A stretch of DNA of 64,000 nt from Streptomyces cirratus (GCF_014650775.1 NZ_BMVP01000004.1:186001-250000); one strand, 5' to 3'; positions 8,025 to 17,555 are shown, counted from the first letter of the stretch. The notes: generated by a model not told the origin, from the letters alone. Numbers and translations are program-made.

Positions 8025-8441
8025 TCAGCGCTCCTCGGAGATCGGTTGGCGGGTGTGCGCGGGGGCGGGGACCGCGGCGTCCTGGGGCCCGTCGTCGTCC
8101 CAGGTGACGTCGAGGATCCGCAGCTCGCGTCCCGAGACCAGTTCGGTGCCGGTGGCGCCGCCGCATGCGGGACAGCACAGGTCGGGGGGCATGCCGACGG
8201 CCCATTCACCCGTACAGGAGGTGCAGCGGGCACGGGCCGGGACCGCTTCGGCCGTGAGGGCGGCGCCTTCCAGAACCGTGTCGGCGCAGGCCAGTTCGAA
8301 GCAGAAGGCGAGGGCGTCCGGGACCACTCCGGCCAGTTCCCCCACTTGGAGCCGGACGGCGCTCACCGTGTGCGCTCCGGCGGCTGCGGCCGCTTCTTCC
8401 ACCTGGCTCACCACGGCCATGGCGATCGACATCTCGTGCAT
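8025..8441 (-). CDS. hypA: HypA, nickel metallochaperone
   Basis: A 138-residue HypA/HybF. It begins MHEMSIA, where His2 is the nickel ligand, and has a zinc site made of two CxxC pairs (CTSC at about 78-81 and CPAC near 99-102). It works with HypB in nickel insertion. The last 25 residues are an added hydrophilic tail. The stop is 3 bp before the hypB start. Upstream, a 142-bp spacer with a strong hairpin separates it from the structural half of the operon, so hypA may be the first gene of a sub-operon; no clear promoter is visible in the spacer. Confidence 0.95.
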   Translation of the reverse strand: MHEMSIAMAVVSQVEEAAAAAGAHTVSAVRLQVGELAGVVPDALAFCFELACADTVLEGAALTAEAVPARARCTSCTGEWAVGMPPDLCCPACGGATGTELVSGRELRILDVTWDDDGPQDAAVPAPAHTRQPISEER

Positions 8442-8506
8442 CGGGCTCCGTTCTGCCGGGCCCCATTAGAGCGGCAGGGCGGAGGCGGAGCGGTCGGGCA
8501 CGCCGT

Positions 8507-8552
8507 CGCCCGCCCGCCCCGTACGCCATTCGGGCGCCGGGGCGGGCGGGCG
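8507..8552. terminator. Strong hairpin inside the hydrogenase operon
   Basis: Perfect 15-bp arms (8507-8521 and 8538-8552, all G/C except none) with a 16-nt loop lie between the 34-residue peptide gene and hypA. It could be a partial terminator, a processing or stability element, or an attenuator that sets less maturation protein than hydrogenase. No gene lies in 8442-8583. Confidence 0.55.
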
Positions 8553-8583
8553 AGGTGTCACACGGCGCGGGTGCGCGCGGGGC

Positions 8584-8688
8584 TCACATGCTGCGGATGC
8601 GCAGGTAGCGTTTGAGGTCGGGGGCGAGCTGCACGGCCACCGCCAGCAGGGCGGCGAGGGTCACGCCGCAGAGGACGGCCTTCTTCAT
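8584..8688 (-). CDS. 34-residue single-span membrane peptide of the hydrogenase operon
   Basis: The gene codes for MKKAVLCGVTLAALLAVAVQ followed by a basic end, LAPDLKRYLRIRSM: one hydrophobic helix at about residues 4-21 flanked by Lys and Arg. Its ATG overlaps the stop of the maturation protease (ATGA) and GAGGAG is correctly spaced upstream, so translation is coupled. I associate this position and size with the family annotated DUF6893 in Streptomyces hydrogenase loci, from memory. A possible role is a membrane tether or small subunit for the enzyme; this is inference. Confidence 0.8.
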   Translation of the reverse strand: MKKAVLCGVTLAALLAVAVQLAPDLKRYLRIRSM

Positions 8689-9206
8689 CGCATTGTCTCC
8701 TCGGTTCGGGCCGGCTCCGCGGCCGGATCGTGTGGGTGCACGAGTTCCAGGAGCATCCGTACGGCCTCCGGCACCGCCGCGGCCACCGGGTCGCTCAGGC
8801 CGATGCCCTCCTCGACGGTCTGCGGTTCGCAGCCGACGACCAGCGTGCGGCGGGGCGGGGTGCCCCCCGTACCGGCGCACAGGGTGTCGAGCAGGGCCAG
8901 TACGGCGTCCGGGGACATGTGGTGGCCGTCCAGGACGGCGCCGCCCGTGATGGCGCCCGCTCCTTCGACCTCGATCAGGTAGAGGGTGCCGGGGGCGCCG
9001 CCGCGCGCGGTGGCGTCGACCAGGACGAGGGTGTCGTAGCCGTCGAGGAGCTGGTAGGCGAGGTGGACGCCGCGGACGCCAAAGTCGACCGCTTCGACGT
9101 GCCCGGGCAGCGCGTGCTCCGCCAGTCGGCGTACCGTCTCGACGCCGAACCCGTCGTCGCCGAGGAACACGTTGCCGATCCCGGCGACCAGCGTCCCGCC
9201 CCTCAC
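8685..9206 (-). CDS. Hydrogenase maturation endopeptidase (HyaD/HybD family)
   Basis: A 173-residue peptidase that removes the C-terminal tail of the large subunit once nickel is bound. It shows the family order: GIGNVFLGDDGFG at about 8-20 (the Asp of the DD pair is a nickel-sensing ligand), DFGVRG, VLVDAT, a His in LDGHHMSPD and the final VVGCEPQTVEEGIGLS. The start GTG 9206 overlaps the stop of the upstream gene (GTGA) and carries GGAGGA upstream. Its partner is the large subunit at 12547-14325, which ends with a removable 23-residue tail. Confidence 0.93.
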   Translation of the reverse strand: MRGGTLVAGIGNVFLGDDGFGVETVRRLAEHALPGHVEAVDFGVRGVHLAYQLLDGYDTLVLVDATARGGAPGTLYLIEVEGAGAITGGAVLDGHHMSPDAVLALLDTLCAGTGGTPPRRTLVVGCEPQTVEEGIGLSDPVAAAVPEAVRMLLELVHPHDPAAEPARTEETMR

Positions 9207-10651
9207 CGCTCCTCCAGGGGCGCGGCCCCGGCGAGGGGTGCGACCTCGTCGGGCTGGAAGTAGAGGAACCGGCCCTGCTCGCGCCGGATGTCGGCCCCGG
9301 GGTCCCCTTCGACGGTGACCGCGAGGTGCACGCCGCCGTCGACGTCGTGGAGGACGGCTTCCACGTGGGCGGCGCGGCCCCGGACGAACAGGTCCTGGGC
9401 ATCGGTGCGCCGCAGTCCGGGCCGCAACAGGACGCGGCTGCCCACGCCCACCGGGACGCCGTCGACGAGGACGTGGTCGGGGGCCGGCCCGGCGGTGTCC
9501 GCGTGCGCCGGGTCCCACCACGGGGTGTCGGGCTTGAACACCGCCTCCCCGTCCACGACTTGCAGGTCTTCGAGGCCGGTCGGGGCGTCCGGCGGCACAC
9601 CGGGGTCGGTGATCTCGCGCAGCGCCCGCACCGCGCCGTGCAGGCGTTCGAGAACCTCGGGCGGCATGGATTCGGCGAGGTCGATCACGGCCGCGGCACG
9701 GGGGTCCGTCCCGCGTGCCTCGCGCTTCTCCTGGTCGGTCAGGGCCGCGGTGCGCAGGGCGAGGATCTCGTCGATCTCGGTGGCGTCGTACATCGCGCCG
9801 ATGCTCTCGGGGGCGATGCCGGGGTGGTCCTCCAGGATGATCGGGGAGGACAGGACCACGTCCGCGCGGCCGGCTTCCGCGGCGAGGACGGGCCAGGTGT
9901 GGCGGTTGACGCAGGTGGCGGTGGCGCCCTTGGCCCACTCGGGCGGGTCGGTCATCGACAGGAACCGGCCCGCGTCGAGGCCGAGCAGGAGGTGGGCGGC
10001 GACCAGGGAGCGGGACAGCGCCGCGTCCCGGCCCGTTCCCCCGTCCCCGGGCCGCCAGCCGCTGGTGTTCTCCACGACGGCGGTGAGCTTGAAGGCGCGG
10101 TAGGCGCAGTCGAGTTCGCTCGCGCGCAGGCGCAGGACGCCGCTGATCGCCTCGGTCCGCCGCACCAGGCGGCCGACCACGGCGCCGTCGGCGTCGAGGA
10201 CCGGTTCGCTCTCCTCGCCGGCGGGTCGGGTGAAGGGCAGGGTCACGCCGTCGCCCGCCAGTTCCGCGACGGTGAGGGCGAGCTCGACGCGTTCCTCGGT
10301 GCCCTCGTCCCAGGGGACGAGGACGCGGTCGGCGAGGTGCAGTTCCCCGACGTCGGTGAACGTGCCGTCGGGCGCGGCCTGTTGGACGGTACGGCGCTGA
10401 GCGTGCAGGAACCGGAGTTCGACGGTGAGGGTGGCGTCCCCCTTGGGTTCCATCAGCAGCTGGGTCTGCTGGAGGCAGTGCTCGCCGTGCTCGGGCGCCC
10501 ACGCCGGGGGCACGAGTACGCCGAACTGCCAGCGCAGCCGGTTCTTGGCGGCCGAGGCCCGGTAGGGGTAGAGCACGTACCCCTCGAAGAGGACGGCGTC
10601 GGCCACCTGACGGGCGGTCTCGAAGCGCGCGTCGAGTGCGGCGGTCGTCAT
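9203..10651 (-). CDS. Conserved hydrogenase-locus protein of unknown function, 482 residues
   Basis: I do not recognise a characterised family. The protein is soluble, with no signal peptide, membrane segment or Cys metal motif. It begins with LFEGYVLYPYRASAAKNRLR, followed by a beta-rich first half and a helical middle with QEKREARGTDPRAAAVI. It is embedded in the hydrogenase operon with ATGA/GTGA overlaps on both sides, so it is made together with the enzyme. Possible roles are assembly of the very large complexes that group 1h enzymes form, electron transfer partner docking, or regulation; all are inference. ATG 10651 has AAAGGA upstream. Confidence 0.85.
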   Translation of the reverse strand: MTTAALDARFETARQVADAVLFEGYVLYPYRASAAKNRLRWQFGVLVPPAWAPEHGEHCLQQTQLLMEPKGDATLTVELRFLHAQRRTVQQAAPDGTFTDVGELHLADRVLVPWDEGTEERVELALTVAELAGDGVTLPFTRPAGEESEPVLDADGAVVGRLVRRTEAISGVLRLRASELDCAYRAFKLTAVVENTSGWRPGDGGTGRDAALSRSLVAAHLLLGLDAGRFLSMTDPPEWAKGATATCVNRHTWPVLAAEAGRADVVLSSPIILEDHPGIAPESIGAMYDATEIDEILALRTAALTDQEKREARGTDPRAAAVIDLAESMPPEVLERLHGAVRALREITDPGVPPDAPTGLEDLQVVDGEAVFKPDTPWWDPAHADTAGPAPDHVLVDGVPVGVGSRVLLRPGLRRTDAQDLFVRGRAAHVEAVLHDVDGGVHLAVTVEGDPGADIRREQGRFLYFQPDEVAPLAGAAPLEER

Positions 10652-11367
10652 GGCGCCGTCCTTTCGCCGGCTCGGGGCAGCAGTCCCGCGCGCAGCCGCT
10701 CGGGCGCGGAGGGCCGGGCGTTCTTGGCGGCCGTGGCGGCGGCCCCGGCCTCGGCGAGCAGGGCGCGTACGGTCGCCTCCCAGGAGGCCAGCGCGTGCCG
10801 GGAGCGGTAGGCGAGCAGTTCGTCCATGGCGTCGCGGGGCAGCCGCAGCCAGCCGCAGCCGGGGAAGTGCTGCTCGATCATCTCCTGCCACACCCGCACC
10901 GGCATCCGGTACGCCGCCTCGCGGTCCCAGGGGACGGGCTCGACGTGGAATCCGCCGGCCCCGGTGAAGGCGGTGCCGGAGAACAGCATGAGCAGGGGTG
11001 CCTCACCGTCGTCCAGGGCGGCGAAGTAGCGGCTCGCGGCGATGTCCATGTCGTAGGTGCAGGGCACGGCCAGGTCGACCTCGGTGGAGCCGGTGAAGCT
11101 CGGCACCATCAGCGTCACCTGCGCGAACTGCACGGGCTGGAGGGTGTTGCCCCAACGGGAGCGCTCGCCGAACAGGTCGGCCAGGCCTTCGGCCTCCGCC
11201 TGCCCGTAGCGCCGGCGGGCCGGTTCGATCCGGATCTGGCAGCGCAGGGCCAGCGCGTGCACCCGAGTGTCCCCGGAGGCGGTGATGGTGAGGCGGAAGA
11301 CGAGCGTGGGACCGGCGGCGTACGGGTCCGCGCGCACGCCGGTGCAGGTGAAGCCGAACTCCGTCAC
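10648..11367 (-). CDS. Hydrogenase-locus protein of unknown function (DUF6084-like), 239 residues
   Basis: A 239-residue soluble protein coupled by overlaps to both neighbours (GTG start in GTGA with the gene before it, ATGA at its stop). It starts MTEFGFTCTGVRADPYAAGP and has a beta-rich core (LVFRLTITASGDTRVHALAL) and a WGNTLQPVQFAQVTLMVPSF segment; the tail is Ala/Arg-rich. I associate it with DUF6084 from memory of annotated Streptomyces hydrogenase loci. No catalytic motif is visible. The conserved position beside hhyL suggests a role in maturation or quaternary structure. Confidence 0.83.
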   Translation of the reverse strand: MTEFGFTCTGVRADPYAAGPTLVFRLTITASGDTRVHALALRCQIRIEPARRRYGQAEAEGLADLFGERSRWGNTLQPVQFAQVTLMVPSFTGSTEVDLAVPCTYDMDIAASRYFAALDDGEAPLLMLFSGTAFTGAGGFHVEPVPWDREAAYRMPVRVWQEMIEQHFPGCGWLRLPRDAMDELLAYRSRHALASWEATVRALLAEAGAAATAAKNARPSAPERLRAGLLPRAGERTAP

Positions 11368-12032
11368 GGCGCGGCCTCCCCCGCCGGGACCTTGGCACGG
11401 CGTTCGACGCCGTCGAAGAACGAGTCGAGCGCCGCGCGGGCCTCGGCGCCGCCGTCGAAGCCCTGCCACAGCAGGCGCATCCGGCCCACCAGTTCGTAGC
11501 AGACGTCGATCGGAACGAGGTAGCAGTCGGTGCGTCCCTCGCGGCGCCGCAGCAGCAGCGCCTCCACGTCCGGTCGCAGCAAGCCGGCCAGGGCGCTTTC
11601 GCCGAGCGCCGCCTGCCAGGTGTCGGGGTCGAGTTCGCTCTCGGTGGCTCCGGCCGGGCTCGGGTAGAGCGCGACGAGCCGGTCCAGCGCGGCGTTGCGG
11701 AAGAAGAACGCGACGCCGACGGGGATCTGGAGGAGTTCCCAGGCGCCGTCGTCGAGACGGTGGCCCGGGTCGTGGAGGTAGCGGTCGGGAACGGCACGGA
11801 AGCGGCCGGTGGCGGCGCCCGGCCGGTCGAACAGCAGGGCGCAGGCGGTGCAGGCGCACACGAGCGCCCGCTTCTCGGTCTCGACCAGGTGGCGGTGGCC
11901 GTCCTCGGCGACGGCCACCCCGCACAGTTCGCAGCTCTGCGGCCGTGGTTCGCGCGGCACCGCGAAGCGGCGCAGGCCGGACGGCCCCGCCGTCCGCGCG
12001 GACGGCGGTGCCCAGGTGCGGGGCGCGCTCAC
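11364..12032 (-). CDS. Hydrogenase-locus protein (DUF5947-like) with N-terminal CxxC pairs
   Basis: A 222-residue protein with CELCG at about 34-38 and CACTAC at about 59-64, spaced as a small zinc or Fe-S binding module, followed by an alpha/beta body (RYLHDPGHRLDD, LQIPVGVAFFFRNA, DVCYELVGRMRLLWQGF). I associate it with DUF5947 from memory. It is coupled to the NifU-like gene (GTGA overlap at 12029-12032) and to the next gene. A metal- or rubredoxin-like role in electron transfer or maturation is possible but not shown. Confidence 0.83.
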   Translation of the reverse strand: MSAPRTWAPPSARTAGPSGLRRFAVPREPRPQSCELCGVAVAEDGHRHLVETEKRALVCACTACALLFDRPGAATGRFRAVPDRYLHDPGHRLDDGAWELLQIPVGVAFFFRNAALDRLVALYPSPAGATESELDPDTWQAALGESALAGLLRPDVEALLLRRREGRTDCYLVPIDVCYELVGRMRLLWQGFDGGAEARAALDSFFDGVERRAKVPAGEAAP

Positions 12033-12550
12033 GGCACCCGGACCGGGGCCTGCGGGCGGGTGCCGATCTGGAGCAGCGGCTGCGGCGGAGCCCCGGCCGG
12101 CTCCACTTCGACGGTGGTCACCTCGGGTGCGAAGGAGGCCAGCGCGGCCTCCGCGGCCGACCGCACACCGTCCCCGGTGCCGCCGCAGCCGCAGCCACCG
12201 CCCGCGGCGGCCCGCAGCCGCAGCGTGCCCGAGGCCTCGTCGAAGCCGAGGAGTTGCACCGGCTCGCCCACGGCGTCCAGGGCGCGGGCGATCCTGGTGT
12301 GCACGTCCTCGGGGTGCAGGTCGTGCAGGGCCAGCAGGCTGGAGACGAGTTCGTCGTCCAGCAGCGGGGCGAGGGCCTCGGCGTCGAGCCGGGAGGTGAT
12401 CCGGGCGAGCCCACAGCCGTAGAAGTCCATCAGGACGCGCACCAGTTCCTCGGCGGCGGCGCAGACCTCCCGGTCGCCGGTGTCGGCCAGCCGGCCGAGG
12501 ACCTCCTCGACCCGGCGGCCGGTCTGGAGGGAGTCGGCGGGGGCGCTCAT
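12029..12550 (-). CDS. NifU C-terminal-domain-like protein of the hydrogenase locus
   Basis: A 173-residue protein. Its helical N-terminal half (ELVRVLMDFYGCGLARI) precedes an alpha/beta domain resembling the NifU/Nfu scaffold (LLGFDEASGTLRLRAAAGGG, then VRSAAEAALASFAPEVTTVEVE). Nfu domains hold a transient Fe-S cluster on a CxxC pair; here the equivalent loop reads GGGCGCGG, with the two Cys only one residue apart (CxC). It is coupled to hhyL by ATGA. A role in loading clusters into the small subunit is plausible, but the altered Cys spacing makes that uncertain. Confidence 0.85.
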   Translation of the reverse strand: MSAPADSLQTGRRVEEVLGRLADTGDREVCAAAEELVRVLMDFYGCGLARITSRLDAEALAPLLDDELVSSLLALHDLHPEDVHTRIARALDAVGEPVQLLGFDEASGTLRLRAAAGGGCGCGGTGDGVRSAAEAALASFAPEVTTVEVEPAGAPPQPLLQIGTRPQAPVRVP

Positions 12551-14325
12551 CCGCCCAGTCCGCTCAGACCGGTGGGCACGTGCATCTGCTTCACGGTCTG
12601 GCCGTTGCCGACGTACATGTGCACGCCGCAGGGCAGGCAGGGGTCGAAGCTGCGCACGGCGCGCATGATGTCGATGCCCTTGAAGTTCTCCGGGGTGTTC
12701 TCCTCGAAGATCGGTGTGTTCTGCACGGCGTCCTCGTAGGGGCCCGGTGTGCCGAAGGTGTCCCGGGTGCTGGCGTTCCACGGGGTCGGCGGGTAGGGGT
12801 GGTAGTTGGCGATCTTGCCGTCGCGGATCACCATGTGGTGGGAGAGGACGCCGCGCACGGCCTCGGTGAAGCCGACTCCGATGGACTCGTCCGGGACCTC
12901 GAACTTCTCCCAGGTCTGGGTGCGTCCGGCGCGGACCTCCTCCAGTCCCTTCTCGGCGCAGTGCAGGGCGATGGCGGCGGCGTAGGCCTGGAAGTACGTG
13001 CGGGCGCGGTTGCGCTCCAGCGCGTTGCTCCACTTGGGGATCTTCCACTCGAAGGTGGTCTCCGGCTTGGTCATCGTCCGGGGCAGGTTGATGACGATGC
13101 TGTGGCCGGTGGCCTTGACGTAGCCGACGTCGACGAGCCCGGACAGCGCCGTGGACCACAGGCGGGCGATGGGGCCGCCGCCGGTGTCGAGGGCCAGGTG
13201 GTCCTTGCCGTCGAACCAGCGCGGTGACATCACCCAGCTGTACTTGCCGTCGAAGTCGCGCTTCTGCGGGGCGGGGATGGTGTGCTGGTTCCAGGGGTGG
13301 CGGGGGTCGACCGGGTTGCCGAGCGGGTCGCGGGTGACGAACTGCTCCTGCCCGGCCCAGTCGTCGTAGTACGAGCTGCCCAGCAGGATGCGGATGCCGA
13401 GGTTGATCTCGGTGAGGTCGTTGGTGACGAGTTTGCCGTCCACGACCACGCCCGGGGTGACGAACATCTTCCGGCCCCAGTCGGACATGTTGGCGTACGT
13501 GAAGTCGCAGTACTCGGGGTCGTTGAGGGCGCCCCAGCAGCCGAGCAGCACGCGGCGCCGGCCGACCTCCTCGTAGCCGGGCAGGGCCTCGTAGAAGAAG
13601 TCGAAGAGGTCGTCGTGGAGGGGGACGACGCGCTTCATGAACTCGACGTACCTCATGAGGCGGCTCATGTAGTCCGTGAAGAGCTGCACCGAGGCGATGG
13701 TGCCGACGCCGCCCGGGTACAGGGTGGAGGGGTGCACGTGGCGGCCCTCCATCAGGCAGAACATCTCGCGCGTGTAGCGGCTGACCTGGAGTGCCTCGCG
13801 GTAGAACTCGCCCTCGATGGGGTTGAGCGAGCGCATGATGTCGGCGATGGTGCGGTAGCCGTGGTCGCCGGCGTGCGGTGCCTCGGTGCGCTCGGCCAGC
13901 TCCAGGACGCCGGGGTTGGTCTCGCGGACCATCTTCTCGCAGTAGTCGACCCCGACCAGGTTCTCCTGGAAGATGTTGTGGTCGAACATGTACTCCGCCG
14001 ACTCCCCGAGGTTGATGATCCACTCGGCGAGGTGGGGCGGCTTCACCCCGTAGGCCATGTTCTGGGTGTAGACGGAACAGGTGGCGTGGTTGTCGCCGCA
14101 GATCCCGCAGATGCGGCTGGTGATGAAGTGCGCGTCGCGGGGGTCCTTGCCGCGCATGAAGACGCTGTAGCCGCGGAAGACCGACGAGGTGCTGTAGCAC
14201 TCCGCCACGCGCTTCTGCTTGAAGTCGATCTTCGTGTGGATCCCGAGACTGCCCACGATCCGGGTGATCGGATCCCAGGCCATCTCCACCAAGCCGTCGC
14301 CGGACGCCTTCGTCTTCGGTGCCAT
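12547..14325 (-). CDS. hhyL: [NiFe]-hydrogenase group 1h/5 large (catalytic) subunit
   Basis: A 592-residue large subunit carrying the NiFe(CN)2CO site. The L1 motif RICGICGDNHATCS (71-84; Cys73 and Cys76 are ligands) and the L2 motif DPCLPCGVHMY (561-571; Cys563, Cys566) are the group 1h signatures. 23 residues follow His569 and are probably cut off by the operon's endopeptidase. The enzyme oxidises H2 at atmospheric concentrations and tolerates oxygen, feeding electrons to the respiratory chain in resting cells and spores. ATG 14325 lies 83 bp after the hhyS stop. Streptomyces group 1h enzymes are known for this role; the assignment here rests on motifs. Confidence 0.97.
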   Translation of the reverse strand: MAPKTKASGDGLVEMAWDPITRIVGSLGIHTKIDFKQKRVAECYSTSSVFRGYSVFMRGKDPRDAHFITSRICGICGDNHATCSVYTQNMAYGVKPPHLAEWIINLGESAEYMFDHNIFQENLVGVDYCEKMVRETNPGVLELAERTEAPHAGDHGYRTIADIMRSLNPIEGEFYREALQVSRYTREMFCLMEGRHVHPSTLYPGGVGTIASVQLFTDYMSRLMRYVEFMKRVVPLHDDLFDFFYEALPGYEEVGRRRVLLGCWGALNDPEYCDFTYANMSDWGRKMFVTPGVVVDGKLVTNDLTEINLGIRILLGSSYYDDWAGQEQFVTRDPLGNPVDPRHPWNQHTIPAPQKRDFDGKYSWVMSPRWFDGKDHLALDTGGGPIARLWSTALSGLVDVGYVKATGHSIVINLPRTMTKPETTFEWKIPKWSNALERNRARTYFQAYAAAIALHCAEKGLEEVRAGRTQTWEKFEVPDESIGVGFTEAVRGVLSHHMVIRDGKIANYHPYPPTPWNASTRDTFGTPGPYEDAVQNTPIFEENTPENFKGIDIMRAVRSFDPCLPCGVHMYVGNGQTVKQMHVPTGLSGLGG

Positions 14326-14408
14326 CGTGTCTGCCGTGTCCCTTCTTCGGAGCGGGCTCTGCGGGGGTGTGCGTGGGACGGGCGTGGGGCGGGCCTCGCG
14401 CCCGCCGG

Positions 14409-15464
<1,056 letters not shown>

Positions 15465-15533
15465 GAGGATGCCTCCTTGGGCAGGAAATCGGGGAGGTGG
15501 GCCGAGGGGGAGCCGATGAGGGGCACTCCGCTC

Positions 15534-17303
15534 TCATCCTTCTTCGTAACAGGAGCCGGCCGGCGGTGTGCTGTCTTGTACGGCCAGTCCGGTGACTGCG
15601 CCCCGCCTGCGGTCCTGGCCGACCGGGACCGTGCGGACCAGGTGCGCCGGGGTGGCGGCGACCGGCTCCTTGCGGACGAAGGCGCGGCGCAGGGCGTGGT
15701 ACGGGGCCTTCGGGTCGAGGAAAGTGGCCCGCATCCGGGCCAGCTCCGCATCCCGGTAGGCGGCCAGCGGGGTTTCGGCCTCGTCCCGCTCCCGTCGTGC
15801 CTTCTTCCCGGCGATCCGGGACTGGACGGTGGGAGACCCGGCCAGCAGCCCGGCCAGCCGGGCCGCCTCGCCGGCGAACTCCGCGGGCGCGCAGGGCACC
15901 GTACGGTCGACCAGGCCCAGCGCGGCCGCCGCCGCGGCGCTCAGCGGCAGGGCGTCGGTGGTGAGCCGCTCGGCGACGGCTGCCCCGACGCGGCGGGGCA
16001 GCGTGTACGTCCAGTACTCCGAGCCGTAGAGGCCCATCAGCCGGTAGTGCGGGTTGAGGACCACGCCCGAGCGGCACCAGACCTCGTCGGCCGCCAGCGC
16101 GAGCATCGCGCCCCCCGCGGCGGCGTTGCCGCCGAGGGCCGCGACGACGAGACGGTCCGTGGTGGTCAGGACGGCCTCGACGAGGTCGTCCATCGCCGTG
16201 ATGTTCGCCCAGGACTCGGCGGCGGGATCGGCGGCCGCCTCGATGACCCCGAGGTGGATGCCGTTGGAGAAGAAGTCGCGGCCACCGCCGAGGACCAGGA
16301 CGGAGGTGGGGCGCTCACAAGCGGCCCGGTAGGCGTCCAGCAGGCGCCGGCAGCGGTCGGTGCTCATCGCGCCGCCGGGGAAGGAGAACGACAGGAAACC
16401 GGCCCGCCCCTCCTCCCGGTAGGTGATGTCGGACCACGTACGGCGCGGGGGGCCGGCGTACGGCGGCACGGGGTCTTGCGGCAGCGGGGGCAGCCGGTCG
16501 CCGAGCGCCAGGGTGGCCGGCAGCTTCACCGGGACGGGCTCGCCCGGCACCCGGCAGGCCCGCAGCTCCGGGATCCACACCGCGCCGTCGGTGGTCGCCC
16601 GGCAGACCGCGCCCGCACGGGTGGCGAGCAGCTCGCCGGGGCGGCCGCGCAGCCGGTCCTCGAAGTGGCCCCCGTGCAGGAACCAGACCCCGCTGAGCAG
16701 TTCGTCCCGTACGCCCGGCTGCGAGTCGGCGGCCCGCAGGACGCGCAGGACCCGGTCGGTGGAGTCCGCCGCCCAGTCGATGCGGCGCTCTTCCTGCCGC
16801 ATGTAGGGCCGGGTGTGGTGGGTGGTCTGCGGGGTGGGGGTGTACGTCCCCGAGGCGAAGCGCTCGACGGCGAGCAGGACGGCCCGCAGCGCCGCGTCGG
16901 CGATCTCACCGCGGTAGAGGTCGCTCTTGGCCAGCTCGGGCACCGGGCATTCGGCGAAGGCCCAGACGTCGCCGGCGTCCATCTCGGCGTCCGCTTGCAG
17001 GACGGTGACGCCCCAGCGGGTGGCGCCCTCCTGGACGGCCCGGTCGAGCGAGGAGGGGCCGCGGTCCCCGACCGGTCCCGGGTGGACGATCAGACAGGTG
17101 TGGACGGACCACACCTCGCGGGGCACCGCCGTCTTCAGCATCGGCGCGATGATCAGATCGGGCCGGTGGCGGCGCGTGACGTCGGCCAGCGAGCCGCCGG
17201 GCAGGGCGAGTTCGACGGCGACATGATGACCGTGGTCGCGCAGCTCCGCGTGGACGCGCTGCGTCAGGCTGTTGAACGCGCTCGCGACGAGCAGGATGCG
17301 CAC
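15534..17303 (-). CDS. hypX: HypX/HoxX, CO-ligand synthesis protein
   Basis: A 589-residue HypX and the first gene of the operon. HypX makes the CO ligand of the NiFe site from formyl-tetrahydrofolate under aerobic conditions. The N-terminal half is formyltransferase-like (HPGPVGDRGPSSLD at about 74-87; VTVLQADAEMDAGDVW), and the C-terminal half from about residue 295 is crotonase-like (FLSFSFPGGAMSTDRC, LVLGGGRDFFSNGIHL, ALGGNAAAGGAMLALAADE). GTG 17303 has GGGAG upstream; the open frame before it lacks the fold and overlaps the promoter region. Its presence fits a hydrogenase matured in air. Confidence 0.95.
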   Translation of the reverse strand: MRILLVASAFNSLTQRVHAELRDHGHHVAVELALPGGSLADVTRRHRPDLIIAPMLKTAVPREVWSVHTCLIVHPGPVGDRGPSSLDRAVQEGATRWGVTVLQADAEMDAGDVWAFAECPVPELAKSDLYRGEIADAALRAVLLAVERFASGTYTPTPQTTHHTRPYMRQEERRIDWAADSTDRVLRVLRAADSQPGVRDELLSGVWFLHGGHFEDRLRGRPGELLATRAGAVCRATTDGAVWIPELRACRVPGEPVPVKLPATLALGDRLPPLPQDPVPPYAGPPRRTWSDITYREEGRAGFLSFSFPGGAMSTDRCRRLLDAYRAACERPTSVLVLGGGRDFFSNGIHLGVIEAAADPAAESWANITAMDDLVEAVLTTTDRLVVAALGGNAAAGGAMLALAADEVWCRSGVVLNPHYRLMGLYGSEYWTYTLPRRVGAAVAERLTTDALPLSAAAAAALGLVDRTVPCAPAEFAGEAARLAGLLAGSPTVQSRIAGKKARRERDEAETPLAAYRDAELARMRATFLDPKAPYHALRRAFVRKEPVAATPAHLVRTVPVGQDRRRGAVTGLAVQDSTPPAGSCYEEG

Positions 17304-17340
17304 TCGGTCTCCCAGCGGCCAGGCGCCTTCGCGCACGGTG

Positions 17341-17416
17341 GGCCGGAGGTTGTCCGGCCGCCTGCGATGCTCGGTGACCGCCGGGCGCGGCGGCGCGAGG
17401 CCGAGCGCTGACGTCA
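17341..17416. promoter_or_regulatory. Leader and promoter region of the hydrogenase operon
   Basis: The 292 bp between hypX and the divergent NmrA gene must hold both promoters. I see a 7-bp hairpin (17341-17347 with 17353-17359) 38-56 bp upstream of the hypX start and a perfect TGACGTCA palindrome at 17409-17416. No convincing -35/-10 pair is visible on the minus strand, so the hydrogenase promoter stays unidentified. Confidence 0.35.
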
Positions 17417-17555
17417 CTCGAAAGCGGACGGGGCGCGCCGCCACTCGGCGGTGCGGCCGCGCCCGGCGGAGCCGGGCGATGGAGTGGAGTCCCGTGCGTC
17501 GTGCGCGCCCGTTCCCGAACCGGCCGCGGCCCGCGCATACAGTCCGTGACCATCC

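Noticed and set aside
12029..14200. 723-codon minus frame across hhyL
   Set aside because: Off-frame reading of hhyL; its first two thirds are Arg/His/Pro-rich without any domain, and the real gene in that frame is only the NifU-like end.
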